Positions 58,650-64,000 of a stretch of DNA of 64,000 nt are shown here, in pieces. This DNA is from Neodontobutis hainanensis (Eukaryota; Chordata; Actinopteri; Gobiiformes; Odontobutidae), in the NCBI GenBank assembly GCA_024349245.1, contig JALDNG010002205.1, positions 1-64,000 on the forward strand. The letters are read 5' to 3'. The first letter of the stretch is position 1. Each line of letters begins with the position of its first letter. The notes below the pieces were generated by a model. It did no database searches and had not been told where the DNA came from. It was given only the letters and a program-made list of their open reading frames with translations. Both the position numbers and the translations under genes were made by a program.

Positions 58650-61600
58650 CAAATGGGCTACTGGAACAAGAACAGGAACAGGAACAGCACAGAGATGGAC
58701 AAGATGCGATAACAAGGCTCTGTTGGAATGCTACTACTCCAGTAACCCTAGTCATAGGGGTTACATGAAGAGGATGTGAGATGAATGGTTACTTCGAAAC
58801 CCACAGTCCACGCTTACATCGAAGCACCTAGTAGCTCAGTGTTCCAACATCCACAAGCGGCAACTGCTATCACAACTTGAGATTGACGAGATACAACACA
58901 AATGCTACGGCAAGGGAAGCCAGGACGAGAGGTCAGTGGTCAGAGATTGGGCACGAAGCCCCAATAAGTGCAATAACGCTGAACGAGGCAGCGACTGACA
59001 TGAAAGACAAGATCATGGCGAGAATGAATGAAAGGCAACCCCGACGCCAACTACAACGGCTAAGTGAAGTACCATCAGAAAGTCTCCTAGAAGATGTGAA
59101 TGCAGCATTAAGTGCGATCCCTACCACAACCATCACTGAAACCAATGAGCTGATATACACCTCAGCAGCAGTGATCCTTGAGATGCTTGGCTATAAGAGC
59201 AACCATGATAAACAATACCCACCATGGAAACAAAGGCTGGAGGCTAAAATCAAGAAGGCACGGAGAGAAGTGAGCCAACTGACAGAGGCCAAGAAAGGTG
59301 CAATGAGAAAACAAGTACCCAATAGGTACAACCAGATGCTAATACCTGAAGCACTTGAAACTGCCAAACAAAGGCTCCAAGCCTTGGCCAGCCGCCTAAA
59401 GAGGTACACAAGAGAGAATGAAGCCAGAAGAATAAACCGGCTGTTCGCAACTCAGCCTGCGAAAGTGTATGCTTAGTGGCAGGGTAATAACAGCAGAGCC
59501 GACCCACCAAGGCTGGAAACTGAACAATACTGGAAAAATATATGGGAGAGGGAGGCATCACACAACAGCGATGCACAGTGGATGGTGGCTCTGAGAGAGG
59601 ACCACAGCAACCTCCCTGAACAGAATCCAGTTACCATCACAGAGGCAGACGTTCAAGAAAGAGTCTCAGGTATGAAAAACTGGACAGCACCGGGCCCTGA
59701 CAGGATCCACACCTACTGGCTAAAGAAGTTCACTGCACTCCACGAGCGCCTTGCAGCACAAATGAACCAGCTGCTAAGGGATGGGACGCACCCTGAATGG
59801 CTTACCGAAGAGGCGTACAATCCTGATCCTGAAGGATCCCACAAAGGGTACAGTGCCATCCAACTATCGGCCAATAACCTGTCTCTCCACAACATGGAAG
59901 CTCATGTCAGGCATCATCGCGCTAAGATAATTGGGCACATGGATCAATACATGAGCAAAGCACAGAAGGGCATCGGAAAAGAAACCAGAGGAGCCAAACA
60001 CCAACTCCTGGTTGACAGAACAGTCACCCAAGACTGCAGAACACGACACACCAACATGTGCACTGCCTGGATTGATTACAAGAAAGCATACGACTCAATG
60101 CCACACACATGGATCACTGAATGCTTGGAGATGTACAACATCAACAGGACTCTAAGACTCTTCATTGCAAACTCAATGGGGCTATGGAAAACCACCCTTG
60201 AGGCCAATGGCAAGCCACTTGCACAAGTATCCATCAAATGTGGCATATACCAAGGAGATGCTCTGTTCCCACTGCTGTTCTGCATAGGTCTGAACCCCCT
60301 CAGCCAAATAATCAACAAGACTGGCTATGGATATCGACTCAGGAATGGGGCCACCATCAGTCACCTCCTCTACATGGATGACATCAAGCTATACGCTAAG
60401 AGCGAGCGGGACATTGACTCACTGATCCACACCACCAGGATCTACAGCTCTGACATTGGGATGTCATTCGGGCTTGAGAAGTATAGTCGAATGGTGACAA
60501 AGAGAGGGAAGGTAGTCCACACAGAAGGGGTCTCACTACCAGAAGGAACAATAGCAGACATTGAGGATGGTTACAAGTACCTTGGAATACCACAGGCAAA
60601 TGGCAACCTTGAAGAGGTAACAAGGAAAACAGCAACTGCCAAATACCTCCAACGAGTAAGGCAAGTCCTAAGAAGTCAGCTCAATGGCAAGAACAAGGCA
60701 CGGGCAATAAACAGCTACGCCCTGCCAGTGATCAGATACTCTGCAGGAATAATAAGGTGGCCAAAGGAAGAGATACAGACCACAGATGTTAAGACACGAA
60801 AGCTCCTCACCATGCATGGAGGGTTCCATCCCAAATCCAGCACCCTGAGACTGTATGCTAGCCGTAAGGAAGGCGGCCGTGGACTAGTGAGTGTGAGAGC
60901 CACTATCCAGGATGAAACATCCAAGATCCACAAGTACATCAAAGATAAGGCCCCAACAGATGACGTGCTTAGTGAATGTCTCAGGCAATGGGGAACAGAG
61001 GAAGAGGAGCTGGAGGAGGGACCATCATGGGAGGACAAACCCCTACATGGGATGTACCACCGGAACATATCTGAAGTGGCTGATATCAAGAAATCCTACC
61101 AATGGCTAGAACGGGCCGGACTGAAGGACAGCACAGAGGCACTCATCATGGCTGCACAGGAACAAGCCCTGAGCACCAGAGCAATAGAGGCCCAGATCTA
61201 CCACACCAGACAAGACCCAAGGTGTAGGCTGTGCGTGTAGGCCCCTGAGACAATCCAACACTTAACTGCAGGGTGTAAGATGCTGGCAGGGAAAGCATAC
61301 ATGGAACGCCATAACCAAGTGGCTGGCATAGTGTACAGGAACATCTGCACGGAGTACGGCCTGGAAACCCCGAGGTCAAAGTGGGAAACACCTCCAAAGG
61401 TGGTAGAGAATGACCGAGCCAAGATCCTGTGGGACTTCCAGATTCAGACTGACAGAATGGTAATGGCGAACCAACCAGACATCGTGGTGGTGGACAAACA
61501 GCAGAGGAAAGCCGTTGTGGTTGATGTGGCAATACCAAGTGATTGCAACATCAGGAAAAAGGAACATGAGAAACTAGAGAAATACCAAGGGCTCAGAGAA

Positions 61601-61669
61601 GAGCTAGAAAAGACTTGGAAGGTGAAGGCGTCAGTGGTGCCCGTGGTCATCGGAGCACTCGGGCAGTGA
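58650..61669 (+). pseudogene. R4/Dong LINE polyprotein frame: Myb-like, RT, RLE endonuclease
   Basis: The Myb-like start (NKALLECYYSSNPSHRGYMK) is broken by TGA at 58777-58779, and a frameshift near 58915 leads to frame 58877-59476, ending in TAG (59474-59476). The main frame 59582-61240 (552 residues) holds RT motifs TAPGPDRIH, AWIDYKKAYDSMP, GIYQGDALFPLLF and the catalytic YMDD at 60371-60382. Within it, residues about 76-115 (AYNPDPEGSHKGYS...) are read in the wrong frame: an extra base near 59810 is compensated by a lost base near 59920. TAG at 61238-61240 interrupts the CRLC...HLTAGC knuckle. Frame 61280-61669 carries the endonuclease motif QPDIVVV...VVDVAIPSD (PD-(D/E)xK type). Inactive as written, but the catalytic residues are intact. 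Confidence 0.85.
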
Positions 61670-61821
61670 CCCCAAACTGGAAGAGTGACTAAAGCAGATC
61701 CCTGGAAGAACACCAGACATCTCGGTCCAGAAAAGTGCAGTACTAGGAACAGCAAAGATACTGCGCAGAACCCTCAAGCTCGAAGGATGAGACCACCAGC
61801 GGAGGGTGAAGGACAAAGTTT

Positions 61822-61826
<5 letters not shown>

Positions 61827-61857
<31 letters not shown>
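61827..61857. repeat. (TA)n tract at R4 3' boundary
   Basis: Alternating TA of 31 bp, following TTTTC at the R4 end. Confidence 0.9.
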
Positions 61858-61860
<3 letters not shown>

Positions 61861-62235
61861 ACAAAGTGCTTTCTTGAAAATGAATAGAGGTAAATAAGTG
61901 TTCCTATTCTGTGGTTGAATTGCCAGCATTGTGGTAGCAAGGAAAAAATGTCGTTCAGTGCACTTTAGATTCGAAATTAAAAATGTTTGCACTTATTGTT
62001 CAGCTCAGCTGTAAGCTTTAAGGTCCTGGACCTAACTTTATTTTTCTTTTATTGATGGTGAATTGGCAGCTAGTTATTGTTTACATTACCATGACAGTGT
62101 TTGTTGCTGCATAAAAGCTTTTGAATTGAAATAAAGAGACTGTTGTGTTGACATAAAGTTGAATTTTTGTTTTATATATTTTGTTAAGTTTATTTTCTAT
62201 ACCAAACTTATAAAATATTGTAAAAAATTGTCTAG
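61858..62235. other. Unassigned AT-rich flank
   Basis: No open frame of interest. AATAAA-like strings near 62139 have no associated gene here. Confidence 0.4.
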
Positions 62236-62430
62236 TAAATCTGTTATTGATTTTAGTCTTATTTTAACATAGTTAGTTAAAATAACAAGCAATTTTAGTC
62301 GACTAAATACCAAGCAATTTTAGTCGACTAAAATAAGTCTAAAATTAAAAAATTCAGATGACTAAAACTTGACTAAAGCTAAAAAGAATATAGTCAAAAG
62401 ACTAAGACTAAAACTAAATTAACACTGTCA
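62236..62430. mobile_element. hAT-like terminus, GACTAAAACTAA-rich
   Basis: A tandem pair of AAGCAATTTTAGTCGACTAAA (62287 and 62311) followed by many GACTAAAAC/AGACTAAA units ending AACTAAATTAACACTGTC. This is the style of the ends of fish hAT families. The other end and a target duplication were not found. Confidence 0.5.
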
Positions 62431-63120
62431 CACACAAACAAAATGCTGCTTTGTATGGCATAACTTCAAATGGAAACCATTGAGTTAAAGTAATAAGAAC
62501 TAATTGGAATGGAACCGCTGTCTATAATAGAGTTGTTTAAGGCAAATCTTGTGTTATTTGAGTGAAACATATCTAGCCAGTTATAAAAAAACTAGCATGT
62601 TCACTAACTTAACTTTAAGTTACAATGAATTAATTCCATTGATTTGGTGGTACATTACTATTTCAAATAGTTTCACATTATGTTGTGTTGTCTCAACACA
62701 AGGAGCTTACATAGATTCAAAAATGTAATTCATGTTGATAAAAATTATTTGATCATGTGGAACCACTGTCCATAATTGAATTAAGTTAGTTTAAAGAGAT
62801 ATTTTTTGAGTGTGGACAATCCGGCATAAAACATGTTGCTGTATTTAGTGTACACTGAAAAAAATATTTTGCCCTGTAATTATTATTTCAATTATCTATT
62901 TAAATTTTACAAAAAATACAAATTCAGTGCTATTACTTTAAAATAGCAGTTTTTATGTAGTGCATTACTTGGTGATTGTTTGTAATTATGTGTCCTCAGT
63001 TTTGTATGTAAATTGAATCATTCGATCCAAGTAACTAAACCAGTTCATTGGCTTAATTAGTTAATATTTCCAAGTAAAAGATAATGGAGTGACATCAGTA
63101 AATATGGCAACCTTCTCTGC
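62431..63120. other. No gene seen
   Basis: AT-rich with no recognised element. The change to GC-richer sequence after about 63100 coincides with the candidate promoter. Confidence 0.5.
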
Positions 63121-63130
63121 ATTTGGAGCA

Positions 63131-63150
63131 TGACGTCAAAGCCCCTCCCC
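63131..63150 (+). promoter_or_regulatory. CRE palindrome and GC-box cluster
   Basis: A perfect full CRE, TGACGTCA (63131-63138), followed by GCCCCTCCCC (63141-63150), an Sp1/KLF-type site. Both lie within 45 bp upstream of an ATG that opens a spliceable exon. Candidate TATA-less promoter. Confidence 0.45.
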
Positions 63151-63172
63151 GACATTTTGACGGTTGGCAGAC

Positions 63173-63214
63173 ATGTTGACGGAGACGGGAACAAGTGAAT
63201 TTGGAACCATAAAG
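63173..63214 (+). CDS. Candidate first coding exon after CRE promoter
   Basis: ATG at 63173 gives 14 codons (MLTETGTSEFGTIK), ending exactly at AAG|GTAAGT, a perfect splice donor at 63215. A second possible mini-exon, ATG TCA A|GTAAGT, lies at 63435-63441. The product is unknown; the rest of the gene would be beyond the window. Confidence 0.3.
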
Positions 63215-63639
63215 GTAAGTTTTAAACGAAACAAACTTTGGTAGGGGCGTGAATACACACGGAGAACACACGGTATAAAAATAAATAAAACTCGCGTGCA
63301 AATTAATTATGCGGAACTACTGTTAGATACGCGGGTTCTTTAGGGACACCTAATCTGTAGCTCCGCCTTAGCTCTGAAGCTCCGTGGCTATAATCATAGA
63401 TATCGATATAGAGACAGGCTATAAGCAGGCTGCGATGTCAAGTAAGTTTGCAATGCTGGAGTGTGCGCGTGTGCACGTGTTAAGAGAGGCAGAGGCGGGC
63501 GTGGGCGCAATCATAAAAACATACTCGTCATTTTGTTTATAGGACATCATTCAAACTGCAAAGTGACTCGCAATAAAACACAAAATTATGCTTTTGTCAA
63601 ACTGTAACCTACAACTGTCAGATCCACTCCGTCTCCCTC
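63215..63639. other. Possible intron or 5' region, GC-richer
   Basis: Contains GTGTGCGCGTGTGCACGTG-type alternating purine-pyrimidine sequence (63460-63479) and an ATATCGATAT palindrome (63399-63410 region). No coding exon identified. Confidence 0.3.
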
Positions 63640-63829
63640 AGGGATCCGCTCCACTTTTTTTCTCCTTCCTTCATCTCATCACTGCCACCTGTCCCAAGCA
63701 CCTGCAATCTATTACCATCAGTGAGGTATTTAAACCGCTCCTTTCCACCTCTTCCCTGCCAAATCGTTCAGCAGACTTTGTGTGAATGTTTCCAGCCCTC
63801 GCTCCAGGTCTGGACTCCAGCTAGCAGCC
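63640..63829 (+). mobile_element. Possible LTR-retrotransposon terminal sequence
   Basis: A GTATTTAAACC TATA-like box (63726-63736) followed by CTGCCAAATCGTTCAGCAGA and TTTGTGTG resembles the U3/R region of fish Ty3/Gypsy LTRs. No primer-binding site or second LTR is within view. Confidence 0.3.
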
Positions 63830-64000
63830 CAGTTCCTCGGCTTGGTCTCCAGTCACCGGCTCGGCTCCAGGCTTCGGCGCAGCTCAACGGCTCACTCCAA
63901 CTCTCAGCCCAGCTTCCCGGCTTGGTCTTCCGTCACCGGCTCGGCACCAGGTCTCGGTTTAGCTCCACAGTTCAACTCCAACTCTCGGTCCAGCTCCTCG
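63830..64000 (+). repeat. 80-bp minisatellite running off the window
   Basis: Units start at 63830 (CAGTTCCTCGGCTTGGTC), 63910 (CAGCTTCCCGGCTTGGTC) and 63991 (CAGCTCCTCG). The first two share CACCGGCTCGGC and CACTCCAACTCTC/CAACTCCAACTCTC blocks. The period is 80-81 bp. It continues past the window edge. Confidence 0.85.

Larger units (their letters stand above)
58318..61826 (+). mobile_element. Nearly full-length R4/Dong (Rex6-type) LINE
   Basis: About 3.5 kb lying between (TA)n tracts at 58302-58317 and 61827-61857. Layout: 5' UTR with a tRNA-like Pol III unit, Myb-like N-terminus, reverse transcriptase, Cys/His knuckle, and restriction-like endonuclease at the C-terminus, the order of R2/R4-group LINEs (known for Rex6 in fish). 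There is no poly(A) tail; the 3' end runs directly into (TA)n, consistent with site preference for simple repeats in this group. Confidence 0.88.

Noticed and set aside
61146..61755. Minus-strand frames of 103-130 residues over the R4 endonuclease
   Set aside because: Overlap the sense endonuclease with its PD...D motif; they have no motif of their own.
63394..63412. ATATCGATAT as a regulatory palindrome
   Set aside because: Short AT-rich palindromes are expected by chance in this sequence.

Overview
The window is eukaryotic, almost certainly teleost fish. There is no operon structure and coding density is very low. It carries V-SINE-like tRNA-derived SINEs with the tail TTTGGATAAAAGCGTCTGC, L2-group LINE 3' ends sharing that tail, an R4/Dong (Rex6-type) LINE, Tc1 and hAT elements, a MITE, and (TA)n and (TGAG)n microsatellites. 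The short coding pieces obey vertebrate splice rules. The species cannot be named from sequence alone.

The dominant structure is a giant inverted repeat. Left arm 4886-27769 and right arm 33411-56296 (about 22.9 kb each) are reverse complements: positions x and about 61,170-61,210 minus x correspond throughout. Between them lies a non-palindromic spacer of about 5.6 kb (27770-33410). Each arm's inner edge is a (TGAG)n/(CTCA)n microsatellite and its outer edge an L2 fragment. The symmetry resumes outside: 1-662 is the reverse complement of 56294-56955 and again of 58241-58909. The right flank therefore looks like the left flank minus 663-4885, rejoined at a 3-bp CCT microhomology inside L2. 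The full inverted duplication probably extends left of the window.

Genes in each arm: (1) a three-exon DEDDh 3'-5' exonuclease of the PML/TREX-like type (right + strand 39353-46945; left - strand 14209-21857); (2) a candidate small Cys-containing gene of unknown function nested antisense in intron 2 of the exonuclease (left + 15268-15977; right - 45189-45897); (3) an acidic candidate exon (left - 9456-9595; right + 51573-51712). Many arm-to-arm differences are single-base homopolymer changes. These break the exonuclease in the left arm and the nested gene in the right arm, so part of the apparent decay may be consensus error.

Mobile elements mirrored in both arms: SINEs, a long-TIR MITE, RTE-like and other LINE fragments, an hAT BED-finger first exon, and a complete Tc1 element with a lost catalytic Asp. 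The spacer holds an L2 fragment, a Tc1 relic, a SINE, a LINE C-terminal fragment and an hAT element with a perfect 8-bp target duplication. I found no arm-specific insertion, which implies recent duplication or ongoing homogenisation.

Outer flanks: the left flank (602-4885) holds an L2 3' end inserted against a C2H2 zinc-finger exon. The right flank (56297-61857) is a 1.95-kb tandem duplication ending in a nearly full-length but mutated R4/Dong LINE lying between (TA)n tracts, with a tRNA-like Pol III promoter in its 5' region. The last 2 kb contains an hAT-like terminus, a CRE-bearing candidate promoter with a first exon, and an 80-bp minisatellite.
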